Shown in pieces: positions 36,606 through 45,281 of a DNA stretch of 64,000 nt. The first letter of the stretch is position 1. Each line of letters begins with the position of its first letter. Under the pieces are notes generated by a model, which worked only from the letters and a program-made list of their open reading frames with translations, had not been told where the DNA came from and did not search any database. The DNA is from Bacteroidota bacterium (lineage in GTDB: Bacteria > Bacteroidota > Bacteroidia > Bacteroidales > F082): the NCBI GenBank assembly GCA_009773165.1, contig WOUZ01000001.1, positions 372,001 through 436,000 on the forward strand, written 5' to 3'. The translations under genes and the position numbers were made by a program.

Positions 36606-37427
36606 TTACGCTTCCCACAACACACTGATCACCTGCTGCTGACTTTCCTGATAGATGCAGTGTTCAAACAGCTGGCGGCGTTGGTCGCTGGTCTTCCAAA
36701 GAACAAACCAGTCTTCGGAAAACACCTTTTCCGTTTTGTTAAGGTACTTGGTGCCGTCGCTGAAATACTCCCCTGCACAGGTGTCGGGTGGGATCTCGTT
36801 GCCTGGACCTGTATGGATGCGCTGGAAGGGGAAGTCGTGGCTGTAGCGCAGCCATTTCAGCTTGCCTGCCTTACTGCATACCATCATCAACGGGTGGTTA
36901 CCCAGGGCGATGAAGCGCAGCAGAGTGGCGGTCAGACTCACATTGTATTTGCGGCTGATCTCATCCACAAGGGCGAAGTTGAACTTCCGCCTGAAGAGGT
37001 CGCGTTTGATCCGGTCTTCGGGCAGGAGCAGGCAGGCGGCAAAAAGGTCGGCTTCGCGTTCTGTTTCTATGGACGAATCCAATGTGTTCACCGAGCCATG
37101 CACCGGAGTGGTGGGCAGCAGCAAGGTGTTGCGGTGATCGTCGATGATGTAATGTCCCAGCTCGTGCCCGAAGGTGAACCGCAGGCGGGGAGCATACAGG
37201 TTATCGGTGTCTTTGCCATGCAGATAGATGTGAAAGAACCCCCTGTTGTTCTCAATCAGACCGTCGAACTTGCCCCTGTAGTCGCCGAGTGAGTAGGTGA
37301 TGCCCAGCTCTTCGGCTATCAGCTGTGGCAGCACTTGTTGGGGCGACGGACAAAAGGTATCGGCATACCAGGCTGCCAGGTCGGATATTTCACTTTCCCT
37401 GGCTTTGTTCAGGTTATACAGACTCAT
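36606..37427 (-). CDS. ImmA/IrrE-family metallopeptidase
   Basis: This is a 273-residue predicted zinc protease, started at ATG 37427 (MSLYNLNKARESEISDLAAW). The zinc site is TFGHELGHYIIDDH (H88-E89-x-x-H92), and the third ligand is probably E125 in ETEREADLFAACLLLP. ImmA-type enzymes cleave repressors or anti-sigma partners; IrrE/DdrO is a known pair. About 110 C-terminal residues after the protease core are unassigned. It overlaps the small upstream gene by 14 bases, and both follow a sigma-factor gene, which suggests it activates that sigma factor by cleaving an inhibitor. Its composition is visibly more GC-rich than that of the defence genes to the right. Confidence 0.85.
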   Translation of the reverse strand: MSLYNLNKARESEISDLAAWYADTFCPSPQQVLPQLIAEELGITYSLGDYRGKFDGLIENNRGFFHIYLHGKDTDNLYAPRLRFTFGHELGHYIIDDHRNTLLLPTTPVHGSVNTLDSSIETEREADLFAACLLLPEDRIKRDLFRRKFNFALVDEISRKYNVSLTATLLRFIALGNHPLMMVCSKAGKLKWLRYSHDFPFQRIHTGPGNEIPPDTCAGEYFSDGTKYLNKTEKVFSEDWFVLWKTSDQRRQLFEHCIYQESQQQVISVLWEA

Positions 37428-37770
37428 GACCGTCTTTTTTGTCTTCCGCATCTTTGCGGTCGCGGAGCATCTTGGTTCTCAGCTCATCAGGAATGTCTTT
37501 TCCATTACGCGCAGCGGCTGCTCTGAATTGCTCTTTTTTTAGAGGCAGTTGCGGCCCCTCTGTTCTTTCTGGCTTCATTTTACCATTCCGAAGAATCTCG
37601 GCAGCTGTGAACGGAACTGCGGATCCAACAACCGGGTTTTTTTTTATCTTATCTTCCACTGAGGCCAAAGCGCCTGCCGTAGTTGGAAACAGCAGGCCAT
37701 TGTATTCGAGGTAGCTACGCAGCAGGTTTGTCAAATAAACTTCTGACTGCAGATTATTAAAATCTTTCAT
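37414..37770 (-). CDS. Small hypothetical protein between sigma factor and ImmA/IrrE protease
   Basis: This is a 118-residue soluble, highly charged protein with no recognised domain. The N-terminal half (NLQSEVYLTNLLRSYLEYNGLLFP) looks helical. The C-terminal third is Lys/Arg/Asp-rich (DELRTKMLRDRKDAEDKKDG) and likely flexible. It begins 52 bases after the sigma gene and overlaps the protease start by 14 bases. By position it is a candidate inhibitor of the sigma factor and substrate of the protease, but nothing in the sequence proves this. Confidence 0.65.
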   Translation of the reverse strand: MKDFNNLQSEVYLTNLLRSYLEYNGLLFPTTAGALASVEDKIKKNPVVGSAVPFTAAEILRNGKMKPERTEGPQLPLKKEQFRAAAARNGKDIPDELRTKMLRDRKDAEDKKDGHESV

Positions 37771-37822
37771 TTTCGCGTTTCTTTCTTGGTATTACTCTAC
37801 TCTTTTTTTTAAACCGTGCAGG

Positions 37823-38737
37823 CTAAATCTGCAACTGCGTGCCACCACCCAAAGCCTTTCGCAGGTGTTTGAGTGCACGCGATTTGATGGCTCTCAGGTT
37901 TTGAGGTGTTGTCTGATACTTTGTTTCGAGTGCTTTCATCACATCAGGTGGTCGTTTACGGCCCCTCTGCTCACTGGCTAGCATAGTCATTAGGATGTCT
38001 TTTTGTTCGTGAGTCAGTTGTGTAAGTGCTATGCGCGCAGCTTCGCGTTGCTCAGTGGTAAATTCTATTGCTTCTGCCTCCTCCTCAAAGGCTGCATCTG
38101 CATTGTAACAGCTATCCGCCGTATCATCGAAAGACATATTTTCGCCTTGTACAGGAGCATCTTCCTGATGTAAGTCGTCTGTTTCGGAAGAAGTCAGAGG
38201 GGTTGTTTCCTCTGCTTCGTCCGCTGCTTCGACGGACTTGCGCTGATTGTCGGTCAGGTTATCCGAATTGTAGGGCTGATTGTCCTCGTTCATCAGATGG
38301 CTGTCTGCATCAGCGGTGGAAGATTGTGTGTAGATAGGCTTCAACACAATGTGTTTGCGATAATCCTCTTCGCCCCCGTTCATCAGTTCGCGCAAAGCCT
38401 CTCCGGCAAGTTGCATCATCCACAGCTTGACTTCCTGGCGGAGCACTTTTTCATCCGTAAATGTTTCCAGATGATCCATTTTTGACAAGGGAGACTCAAA
38501 AACCAACACAAAGGTGTTGTTGAATACCGCGTCCGGCAATTGCTTCCCGTGGTGAGGGGTGTAGTTTTTGCAGACCTGATAAACAATGGGCCACACATGG
38601 TCCTTGTATCTTTCAAAAAAAACATCGAAAGCTTCCACACTGACGGAAGTGGGGTCGTCTTTCCAACTCATCTGGAGAAGAAGATCTGTGTCGGAGAAGG
38701 AGTACAGATCCCGGGTTTTGATTTTAATTTCGTTCAT
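37823..38737 (-). CDS. ECF-like sigma-70 factor with a long acidic insertion
   Basis: This 304-residue protein has a sigma region 2-like N-terminus (VEAFDVFFERYKDHVWPIV and LPDAVFNNTFVLVFES, residues about 30-85). The C-terminal region 4-like HTH (EQREAARIALTQLTHEQKDILMTML to NLRAIKSRALKHLRKAL) lies at about residues 228-297. Between them, residues about 140-225 form an acidic Ser/Thr/Asp/Glu-rich linker not found in ordinary ECF sigmas of about 180-200 residues. The first gene of an operon with a small protein and an ImmA/IrrE protease, it is preceded by a motif also found before the operon at 48340. The sigma call is moderate because region 2 is divergent. Confidence 0.68.
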   Translation of the reverse strand: MNEIKIKTRDLYSFSDTDLLLQMSWKDDPTSVSVEAFDVFFERYKDHVWPIVYQVCKNYTPHHGKQLPDAVFNNTFVLVFESPLSKMDHLETFTDEKVLRQEVKLWMMQLAGEALRELMNGGEEDYRKHIVLKPIYTQSSTADADSHLMNEDNQPYNSDNLTDNQRKSVEAADEAEETTPLTSSETDDLHQEDAPVQGENMSFDDTADSCYNADAAFEEEAEAIEFTTEQREAARIALTQLTHEQKDILMTMLASEQRGRKRPPDVMKALETKYQTTPQNLRAIKSRALKHLRKALGGGTQLQI

Positions 38738-38754
38738 TTTTTTGAATAATATTA

Positions 38755-38781
38755 TCTACATACTAGGTAAAACCGTGACAA
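38755..38781 (-). promoter_or_regulatory. Promoter-like motif shared with the 48340 operon (copy 1)
   Basis: On the minus strand it reads TTGTCACGGTTTT, then ACCTAGTATGTAGA, ending 17 bases before the sigma-gene ATG. It matches 48295-48321 at 24 of 27 positions. The spacing and asymmetry suggest a promoter rather than an operator. Self-recognition by the encoded sigma factor is an inference. Confidence 0.6.
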
Positions 38782-39110
38782 GCTTTCAAACGCCTGAAAT
38801 ACAATCAGTTGAAACTGCAAAAAAATGTCATTTACACCACTTTTGTGCTTTATTGAACACAAAGCTGTATTGAAGTGTAAAAAACACAGCATAAATACCA
38901 GATCGTAAAAGGATTTTTTTGGCATGAAGTGATCGGTTGGTTGAAAACAAATTTACGACGCAAAACGGCTTATCGCCCTGTTTTACGTCAAAAAGTTTTC
39001 AACATATAACATCCTTGGTTATACCTTCTGAACCATGCACTGCAACAGCCTATACAGGATAATTATGCACAAAACTGCATCATTTTCCTGAGGCAGTTTT
39101 TTGCTGTATA
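38782..39110. other. Non-coding stretch with an imperfect hairpin
   Basis: No gene is seen. GACG-c-AAAAC (38957-38966) faces GTTTT-a-CGTC (38980-38989), an imperfect stem of unknown role. The remainder is AT-rich and featureless. Confidence 0.4.
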
Positions 39111-39180
39111 TGTGTGGTTTGACAGCGTGACAGGGGGGTCAGTATGCCGGAATGGGGGGTCAATATCCCGGAATGTGTAG
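39110..39180. mobile_element. Possible IS21-family terminal repeat remnant
   Basis: Two adjacent 21-base units, each beginning GGGGGGTCA and ending CCGGAAT, lie at 39133-39153 and 39154-39174 and differ at two positions. They are preceded by TGTGTGGTTTGACAGCGTGA. Multiple terminal repeats with a GGGGG(T/C)TCA core are what I associate with IS21-type ends in Bacteroidota. No istA/istB gene is nearby, so this would be a solo end or a scar. Confidence 0.4.
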
Positions 39181-39233
39181 CCTTCAAAGCACTTACCGAA
39201 TTGTTGCCACACCATTGGAATGCTTCCAAAAGA

Positions 39234-39262
39234 TTCTAAGAAAAGCTGAAATTCTTAGAAAA
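39234..39262 (-). terminator. Hairpin downstream of the ptuB-like gene
   Basis: TTCTAAGAA (39234-39242) pairs exactly with TTCTTAGAA (39252-39260) with a 9-base loop. In the minus direction it is followed by CTTTTGG. It is a plausible weak terminator of the defence operon. Confidence 0.45.
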
Positions 39263-39297
39263 AGTTGGGACAAATGTGCTTCGTTCTAAATTTGGTT

Positions 39298-39918
39298 TTA
39301 ATTCTCAAGTTCATATTTAATTACACTTTTAAAACCACTTCCAGATAAAAATTCAATTATCATTTCTGAATCTAAGCCACCATTTTTATAATCATTTACA
39401 CTTTGTATCATTTCTCTTCTTCTATCTTGTAAGGAGTTATGATTCAGATAAAATGCTTTAATTGTTTCTTCTGCTTTTGTTTTTGCTATTTCTTGTAAAT
39501 CATCTTTTATTGTTAATTCGCCCCAGTATGTCAATTCAAAATATTCATTTGGATTCTCAAGAGCCGGATTAATAATCAATGCGTTATCAGCTTTAGTTTT
39601 ACCTTTCAGATATTTTTCATCTTTGTATTTCCCGCCAAAGTCATCTGAATTACAAGAAACAAATAGATTCGTCCATTTAAATGTCAATTCAGGAAAGAAA
39701 GCTGAGTCTTTTCGTTTTAAATGTTCAATATGTGAGTTGTTCTTTTCGTACTCAAGAGGTAGCTCCGTGTAAGCACACTGATTACTTTGTTCATTCTCCA
39801 AAATGTATTTCCTTGTATTTGTGCGAACTACGGCATCTAATCCTTCCCAATTCTGTGGATTATTTCTCTGAACAAAGTTTTTAAATTCAGGATATGGTGT
39901 TTTTTCAATCTGTATCAT
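39298..39918 (-). CDS. PtuB-like HNH endonuclease (TIGR02646-like), effector of the defence operon
   Basis: This is a 206-residue HNH-type nuclease. The core runs from C48 in NQCAYTELPLEYEKNNSHIEH (the last His at position 66) through NLFVSCNSDDFGGKYK, giving the C/H-E-H/N layout of TIGR02646-like proteins. These include PtuB of Septu and of the retron Ec78 system. The start codon overlaps the ATPase stop by one base (TAATG), so the two are surely co-translated. As PtuB it would cut DNA once its ATPase partner is triggered. Here the pair is the distal part of a methylase/specificity operon. It could also be described as a restriction-associated HNH protein. Confidence 0.82.
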   Translation of the reverse strand: MIQIEKTPYPEFKNFVQRNNPQNWEGLDAVVRTNTRKYILENEQSNQCAYTELPLEYEKNNSHIEHLKRKDSAFFPELTFKWTNLFVSCNSDDFGGKYKDEKYLKGKTKADNALIINPALENPNEYFELTYWGELTIKDDLQEIAKTKAEETIKAFYLNHNSLQDRRREMIQSVNDYKNGGLDSEMIIEFLSGSGFKSVIKYELEN

Positions 39919-41417
39919 TACTTACGGTTTTTAGCAATTTCAAGATTGATACTTACGATTTCAGGTGCTGTTGGGCGAAGAATGTCTTTCAATTCATTGA
40001 ATTTTGATTTAAAATTATCAGACATAAAATCTTTCTTCTTAACCAACTCTTGTACTTCCCTTAAAAGATTTTCAACATATTTATTCCGTACACCTTCGAC
40101 ATTAAAAAAGTCAATAAGCAACGATTCTACATTTTTACCATAACTGCTAAAAGGGATTTCTTTTGTTTGGCCATTCTTAAATACAAACAGGTTTTCTTTT
40201 TTAATACCGGCAACAATATTTGGAGAATGTGAAGTAATAATGTAGTCATTTTCAATATTTACAGAACTTGAAATGTGCTTTTCCAATTCAAAAATAAAAT
40301 CCCTTTGCCTCTGCGGATGCAAATAAGTATCAGGTTCATCAAACAAGGCTAAAGAGTTTTCTTTTAAAATAAGTTCATTTACCCCTAAAACTATTAAGTC
40401 TTGTTTTTCACCTTCGCTAAATGTATTTGAGTTGACCGCAAAATATTGAGAATTTGCATGCCTTGTAACACTAATATCAACAGAATCAATCAAATCGTTC
40501 AACCAGGTCATTTCAAGGATATTGAAAAATTCTTTTTCTGTACTATATAAATCCTTAAGCTGGTACAAATTAAACCTTTCCTTTGATTCAAAATGAAGGG
40601 CAATTCCATTTTTAGTATCAACCGTTTTTGAGGCAAGTTCATGAAGCTGTTTTAAAAATACAGCAACTGTTCCTTTTGCTCCCCAAAATTTCCCCTCTTC
40701 TGGTTTTAACTCATTATTACCCCAATGAGGTTTTTTAAGGTTTATAGTGAAATAATGGATGGTATTAAATTGTATCTTTTTTTCGAGAGCTTCCGGTACA
40801 TTTCCATATTCAAACGACAGCAGGGCAAGGAAAATCAAATTAAAGTGAAAAGGTTCGTAGTAGAAAAAAAGTCGTGGCGAAAAATCTTTTTCTTCGTCAT
40901 ATAATTCCCTGATTGCCTCGCTATAATCTTTATTGTGAACATCAACTATCTTTTTAATACTGGTTGATTCACCGGCGTAATAAATTGCTATCGCATCGGG
41001 CAACAACTTAAATTTATTGTCTTTTATGGTTTGTTTAATGGCTAACAACTCTTTGCTTGCCCGTATATTTTTTAAGCCTTTTAAAACAATTTTGCCGATG
41101 TGACACTCAATATCAACTATTTCTTTGTTTGAAAACAACTTAACCCAAATGTAGCTTGTATTGAACTCGCTCCATGTGCTCGATTCCATTAGTTTGTCTT
41201 CAACTCTTACCTGATATTCAAGTTCAAACTCAAATTCAGGCCTTTCGTTCCTGATAAACCAACTGAATATTTTGGTTATACTTTCCAAAACCGTTGTTTT
41301 ACCGGAACCATTCTCACCTATAAAAACTGAAATATTATTATCAATTTTTTGAGGAAAATCTAAAGTAAAATCCTTTAAAATTCCGCTCTCTTTTATGTAT
41401 AAACGTATTAATCTCAT
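39918..41417 (-). CDS. PtuA-like AAA/ABC-type ATPase, restriction-system-associated
   Basis: This is a 499-residue SMC/ABC-like ATPase without membrane segments. Walker A is GENGSGKT at residues 34-41, the signature-like motif is FSEGEKQ at 333-339, Walker B is SLALFDEPDTYLHP at about 355-368, and TSHSPN follows at 395-400. This is the PtuA/OLD/RecF-like pattern. The gene overlaps the specificity-subunit gene by four bases (ATGA) and the HNH gene by one. In Septu the ATPase forms a complex that restrains the HNH nuclease. Its role beside a specificity subunit (sensing, or coupling recognition to cleavage) is inference. Confidence 0.83.
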   Translation of the reverse strand: MRLIRLYIKESGILKDFTLDFPQKIDNNISVFIGENGSGKTTVLESITKIFSWFIRNERPEFEFELEYQVRVEDKLMESSTWSEFNTSYIWVKLFSNKEIVDIECHIGKIVLKGLKNIRASKELLAIKQTIKDNKFKLLPDAIAIYYAGESTSIKKIVDVHNKDYSEAIRELYDEEKDFSPRLFFYYEPFHFNLIFLALLSFEYGNVPEALEKKIQFNTIHYFTINLKKPHWGNNELKPEEGKFWGAKGTVAVFLKQLHELASKTVDTKNGIALHFESKERFNLYQLKDLYSTEKEFFNILEMTWLNDLIDSVDISVTRHANSQYFAVNSNTFSEGEKQDLIVLGVNELILKENSLALFDEPDTYLHPQRQRDFIFELEKHISSSVNIENDYIITSHSPNIVAGIKKENLFVFKNGQTKEIPFSSYGKNVESLLIDFFNVEGVRNKYVENLLREVQELVKKKDFMSDNFKSKFNELKDILRPTAPEIVSINLEIAKNRK

Positions 41418-42772
41418 GATGCAAATATTTCTTGTTCAAATTCTTGTTCTGCTTGTTGTTTCAAAATTGAAGCCTTTTCTTTTAATTGTCGTGTTTGTGA
41501 TTTAAGTGCGCTGATACGATTCGTAATTTCTTGCTGAATGCTAATAGGTGGTAATGGAATTGGTATCTCTAAAAAATCTTCTGTATTTATACTTTCAACC
41601 GTAACACTTTTTTTTGATGCTAATGTCAAAATGTATTTTTTGAAAGTATGTACAAAATATAAATAAAACAGTTTATCAATTAGAACTTCGTTTAAAGTAT
41701 ATGCTTTTAAATCTTGATTAATAGCTGTTTCGATTTCTGTAACTACAGTTGGGAATGAATGTTGCAAGATTCCACTTCTGAAAACAGAAAGAAAAACACC
41801 TTTGGGAAAGACTTTGATACCAGATTCCTGCACTGCTAAATTTGTGATAGTGTCTTCTGCGCTTTGTAAAAACATGCGCCCTTTAAAATCTTTTGGAGAT
41901 GTCCAATATATATTACCGTTCCAAAAATCTTTTCGTGCCTTCGACGGTGTTTTGCCGCCTTCAAATGACATCAGTAAATTTTTTAATTTCTCTGTTTTGA
42001 AATTCGACTTGTCAAATGTAAATTGAACTTTGTTCATGGTATCAAGCGACCATTTTAGGATTTCAGAATATTCAATAAAGTTTAATCCCTTTTTCAAGCC
42101 AATTCCAGTACCTGCTTTTATTCCTAATTTTTCAGTGAAATACCATTCTATTTCCTCCTCTAAATCACTCGCTTGTTTTTCTAATGCTTCGGCTTCTTTA
42201 ATTTTTGAATAGTAATTGTTTACAATCGCTTCTTGTTCGGTTAATGAGGGTAGGGGGATTTCAATATCCAAAAACTCATCTTGTTTGACTCTTGCCTTTG
42301 AAATTCCAGTAGTTTTAGTCTTGAGCAATTTTTTAAAAGCAGAGCTTCGCAAAACCTTGTGTAAAAATTTACCATTTACCTTAGTTTCATCGAATTTAAA
42401 AATAGGATATTCAGAACTAACACCGAAAGGTGTTTGACCGACTTCATGAAAATATATACAACCGTGTCTGACATTTATTTTGGAATAGATTATCGCATTA
42501 TCGGGAACTAAGTTTAAGCTTCCTTTATATGTTTCTATCTCCTCAATATCGCGCAAAAAGAGTTCGCCGCCAAAATTAATCTTTGAAATGATTTGCCATT
42601 TGTTTTCAATCATTTCTTCTTTACTAACTGCTTTTTTATAAGGCTTTAGTATATCCCACAAAGTTACTACATTCTCAAATTGCAGATTATTCTTTGTGTA
42701 ATAGCGCTTGACATCCCAAAGATTTAGGTTTTCAAGTGGTATAAATTTTAAATAGGTTGTAGCTGCTTGCAT
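41414..42772 (-). CDS. hsdS: Type I-like specificity (S) subunit with two target-recognition domains
   Basis: This is a 452-residue DNA-recognition subunit. Two target-recognition domains are each closed by a conserved helical spacer. The first ends IEIPLPSLTEQEAIVNNYYSKIKEAEALEKQ (first residues quoted from about 175). The second ends EIPIPLPPISIQQEITNRI with a following coiled coil. This is the normal full-length HsdS design and implies a bipartite recognition site. Its ATG overlaps the methylase stop by one base (TAATG). The TRDs are unrelated to each other by eye, as expected for an asymmetric target. Confidence 0.9.
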   Translation of the reverse strand: MQAATTYLKFIPLENLNLWDVKRYYTKNNLQFENVVTLWDILKPYKKAVSKEEMIENKWQIISKINFGGELFLRDIEEIETYKGSLNLVPDNAIIYSKINVRHGCIYFHEVGQTPFGVSSEYPIFKFDETKVNGKFLHKVLRSSAFKKLLKTKTTGISKARVKQDEFLDIEIPLPSLTEQEAIVNNYYSKIKEAEALEKQASDLEEEIEWYFTEKLGIKAGTGIGLKKGLNFIEYSEILKWSLDTMNKVQFTFDKSNFKTEKLKNLLMSFEGGKTPSKARKDFWNGNIYWTSPKDFKGRMFLQSAEDTITNLAVQESGIKVFPKGVFLSVFRSGILQHSFPTVVTEIETAINQDLKAYTLNEVLIDKLFYLYFVHTFKKYILTLASKKSVTVESINTEDFLEIPIPLPPISIQQEITNRISALKSQTRQLKEKASILKQQAEQEFEQEIFAS

Positions 42773-45051
42773 TATCTTTCTGATTTTGCATAAAAAAACT
42801 CTGGTTCTGAGGCTATCCCATCAACTATGCGAACACGACCAATCTCTTCCTCTGTGATTTGGTAAGAAATCGATTTAATCATAGTATCCCAAAGTTTTGC
42901 CTTTACCCTGTATGTTTTAAACTCCTTTGCCAAAGGTTCAAGTTCATTTTCAATTTGTGAACCGGTACTGCTTATCCCGGCTTTTTCAACCTCTGCAATT
43001 GGTACTTGGTAATTAAATTCTTTTTTAATTTGGGCTTTTATTTCGGCACTTATCTGGTCTTCCAATTGCTTTAGTTCTGCACGTAATTCTTTCTTTTCGT
43101 CGTTAGTAGATGCTTCTTTTCCTCTCAATTCCAGTTTTTCAATTATTGGTTTGGTTTGAGACTCGTATTTTTTTGTGATTTCTTTTTCGGCTTTTTTAGT
43201 AATGGTATTCCACTGCTTTGCTTCCTCCTCTGTAAATTTTTTGAAGAACAATAAACTGGGCTTTACTGTAGCGCCGCTGGCAATAAATACGTCTTGCGGA
43301 ATTGAGGTTATTAAAATGATTTTAGCTCTACTTTCAACAAAATCACGGATTTTCTGCAAATTGGTATTATTTAGTACGCCCTCTGGTAATACAATCCCCA
43401 TTCTTCCACCTGGTTTTAATAAATTCAAGCAACGTTCAATAAACAAAACTTCTGTAAGCGAACTCATGCTCCCAGTTTCATACAAGTCTAGCAGGGAAGT
43501 ACCAATATTGTTGTTAACCTGTTTCAATGCTTCATCATAAGCTTTCCCGTAACGCTGACGGTATTTTGTTATTCGTTCTTCGTCGGTGTATTTATCTGCT
43601 TCTGTTATTTTTAACGATTTTTCTACCCTGCTTCCAAATGGCGGATTTGTTAAGATAATATCAAATCGGTTTTCAAAAATACCGTTTACATTCAACAAAC
43701 CGTCATTGTGATGTACTCCACCATGTCCATCACCATGCATAATCATGTTCATTTTAGCAGTACGGCTCATACGAGGGTTTGCATCCGTTCCAAAAATACA
43801 ATCGTAACTAAGTTCTCTAATCCTGCTCTTTGGGTTGTTTATGTCCAGTTCAGCATTTAGTTTGGTAAATAATTCCAGAACTTTTTCATCAATTGCCTCT
43901 TTGATGTCATCAGGTAAATTTTCGTATTCAGCATTGTAATATTCTTTCTTTATTTTCTCCTTTGCCAAATGGATTTCATTTTCAATTTTTGCTCTCACGT
44001 ATTCAAAAGCTTTAATCAAAAAACCACCAGAACCGCAACAAGGGTCGCAAATTACTTCGCTTTCCTGCGGGTCAAGAACTTCAACAATAAAATCGACAAT
44101 TGTTCTGGGCGTAAAAAACTGTCCTAATTCACCTCGGAATGTTTTTCCGAGGAATTGCTCAAATGCAATACCTTTAACATCGTCAGATGTTGTTGAAAGG
44201 TTGTATATCTGTAACTCTTCGACTATTGCTTCAAAACTGTTTTCTCTTATTCGTATTATTTCGTTTGGTTCAAAAAGGTCATCGTCTTTAAAATCCTCTT
44301 TTGTTTGCTCAAACAAAAACTGATAAAAGTCTTTGCCGTCTTTCGGTTTGTATTTGTCGTAACTAGCCTTGTCGTTTTTGAATGCTTCTTTTGAAAATAT
44401 TTGATTTTCAGAATTGCTTCTTTCGTAACGAATTTTGATAAAAAGGATTTTGCTTATTTCATCAAATGCGGCTTCTGGTGAAAGTTTGTCGTTGTTGCGA
44501 ATGATGTTGTGGCATTTGAAAAGTAGTTTTGAAAACTCGTCCCTTGTAAATGCTTTGGTCTGTTTTAATAATTCGTTTACTTTCTTTTCGTCATTAACAA
44601 TTTTTGCATCAGGTATATTTACAACTTCCTCTAATCTTTTTGGGATTTTACCTATCAGAACTTTAAAGATTCTTGTTTCCTTTAGGTTCGTAGTAACGAA
44701 AAAGTCAGCACCTGCCCAGGATGCGTAATTATAACCTTGAAAATAATCTTCTTCTCTAACGGTTATATGTTCAGCTTTACATTCAACAACGATAATAGGG
44801 CTATTATTTTCTCGTTTGTCTTTTACGTTCCTCCATATCACAATATCAGCCATTGCACGACCTTGGCCACGTTGTGAATTACTTACTTGGATTTCTTGTG
44901 CCATTTGTTCCAAGTCAAAGCCGTAATTATTGACTAACCGACAAATATACTCTTGACGAACTTGTTCCTCGGGCTTTAGTACCAACCATACATCCTTGCC
45001 TTTGAGAGGAGCTTTAATTTTATTTCCTTTTATTTCTACTTTCATAGTCAT
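42772..45051 (-). CDS. Fused PD-(D/E)xK nuclease and N6-adenine DNA methylase (BcgI-like RM subunit)
   Basis: This is a 759-residue protein. The N-terminal 170 residues resemble the HsdR N-terminal nuclease domain: D69 in MADIVIW and E90-C-K92 in IIVVECKAEHI give a PD-(D/E)xK site. The HsdM-like methylase follows, with GQFFTP at 310-315, motif I CDPCCGSGGF at 335-344 and catalytic NPPF at 469-472 in DIILTNPPFGS. A helical C-terminal region begins about residue 590. No HsdR translocase is present. The layout resembles BcgI-type enzymes, which pair a nuclease-methylase subunit with a separate S subunit. It overlaps the HTH gene by four bases and the S gene by one. Confidence 0.86.
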   Translation of the reverse strand: MTMKVEIKGNKIKAPLKGKDVWLVLKPEEQVRQEYICRLVNNYGFDLEQMAQEIQVSNSQRGQGRAMADIVIWRNVKDKRENNSPIIVVECKAEHITVREEDYFQGYNYASWAGADFFVTTNLKETRIFKVLIGKIPKRLEEVVNIPDAKIVNDEKKVNELLKQTKAFTRDEFSKLLFKCHNIIRNNDKLSPEAAFDEISKILFIKIRYERSNSENQIFSKEAFKNDKASYDKYKPKDGKDFYQFLFEQTKEDFKDDDLFEPNEIIRIRENSFEAIVEELQIYNLSTTSDDVKGIAFEQFLGKTFRGELGQFFTPRTIVDFIVEVLDPQESEVICDPCCGSGGFLIKAFEYVRAKIENEIHLAKEKIKKEYYNAEYENLPDDIKEAIDEKVLELFTKLNAELDINNPKSRIRELSYDCIFGTDANPRMSRTAKMNMIMHGDGHGGVHHNDGLLNVNGIFENRFDIILTNPPFGSRVEKSLKITEADKYTDEERITKYRQRYGKAYDEALKQVNNNIGTSLLDLYETGSMSSLTEVLFIERCLNLLKPGGRMGIVLPEGVLNNTNLQKIRDFVESRAKIILITSIPQDVFIASGATVKPSLLFFKKFTEEEAKQWNTITKKAEKEITKKYESQTKPIIEKLELRGKEASTNDEKKELRAELKQLEDQISAEIKAQIKKEFNYQVPIAEVEKAGISSTGSQIENELEPLAKEFKTYRVKAKLWDTMIKSISYQITEEEIGRVRIVDGIASEPEFFYAKSER

Positions 45052-45263
45052 TTCGTGCTTTTGGTTGAGTTAATCAATTCTTTTACATCAACTTCTAAGA
45101 GTTTTGCAATTTCAACAAGGTTTTCAACCGATGGCTGGACTTCATTTGTACACCACCTTGAAATAGTTGTCTCATTTTTACTCAACATTTCCGCAAGCCA
45201 TTTATTTGTCTTGCCTTGTTCGGCTAATACAGCTTTTAATCTATTTATTGCTTTTCTTGGCAT
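45048..45263 (-). CDS. HTH controller-type regulator of the defence operon
   Basis: This is a 71-residue XRE/Cro-like protein started at ATG 45263 (MPRKAINRLKAVLAEQGKTN). The helix-turn-helix is WLAEMLSKNETTISRWCTNEV, followed by QPSVENLVEIAKLLEVDVKEL. It leads the operon and overlaps the methylase start by four bases (ATGA). Restriction operons often begin with a controller protein that delays nuclease expression, and that is the likely role here. Confidence 0.85.
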   Translation of the reverse strand: MPRKAINRLKAVLAEQGKTNKWLAEMLSKNETTISRWCTNEVQPSVENLVEIAKLLEVDVKELINSTKSTK

Positions 45264-45281
45264 ATTAATCTGCGTTTCGTG

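Noticed and set aside
36660-37292. 210-codon plus-strand open frame
   Set aside because: It is antisense to the ImmA/IrrE gene, whose HELGH motif and operon position are convincing; the frame shows no domain.
39298-41417. Retron (reverse transcriptase plus ncRNA) with PtuAB effector
   Set aside because: No reverse transcriptase gene is present anywhere in the window; the ATPase and HNH genes are coupled to methylase and specificity genes instead.
42772-45051. Classical three-gene type I restriction system
   Set aside because: There is no HsdR with a helicase/translocase; only an HsdR-type N-terminal nuclease domain fused to the methylase is seen.
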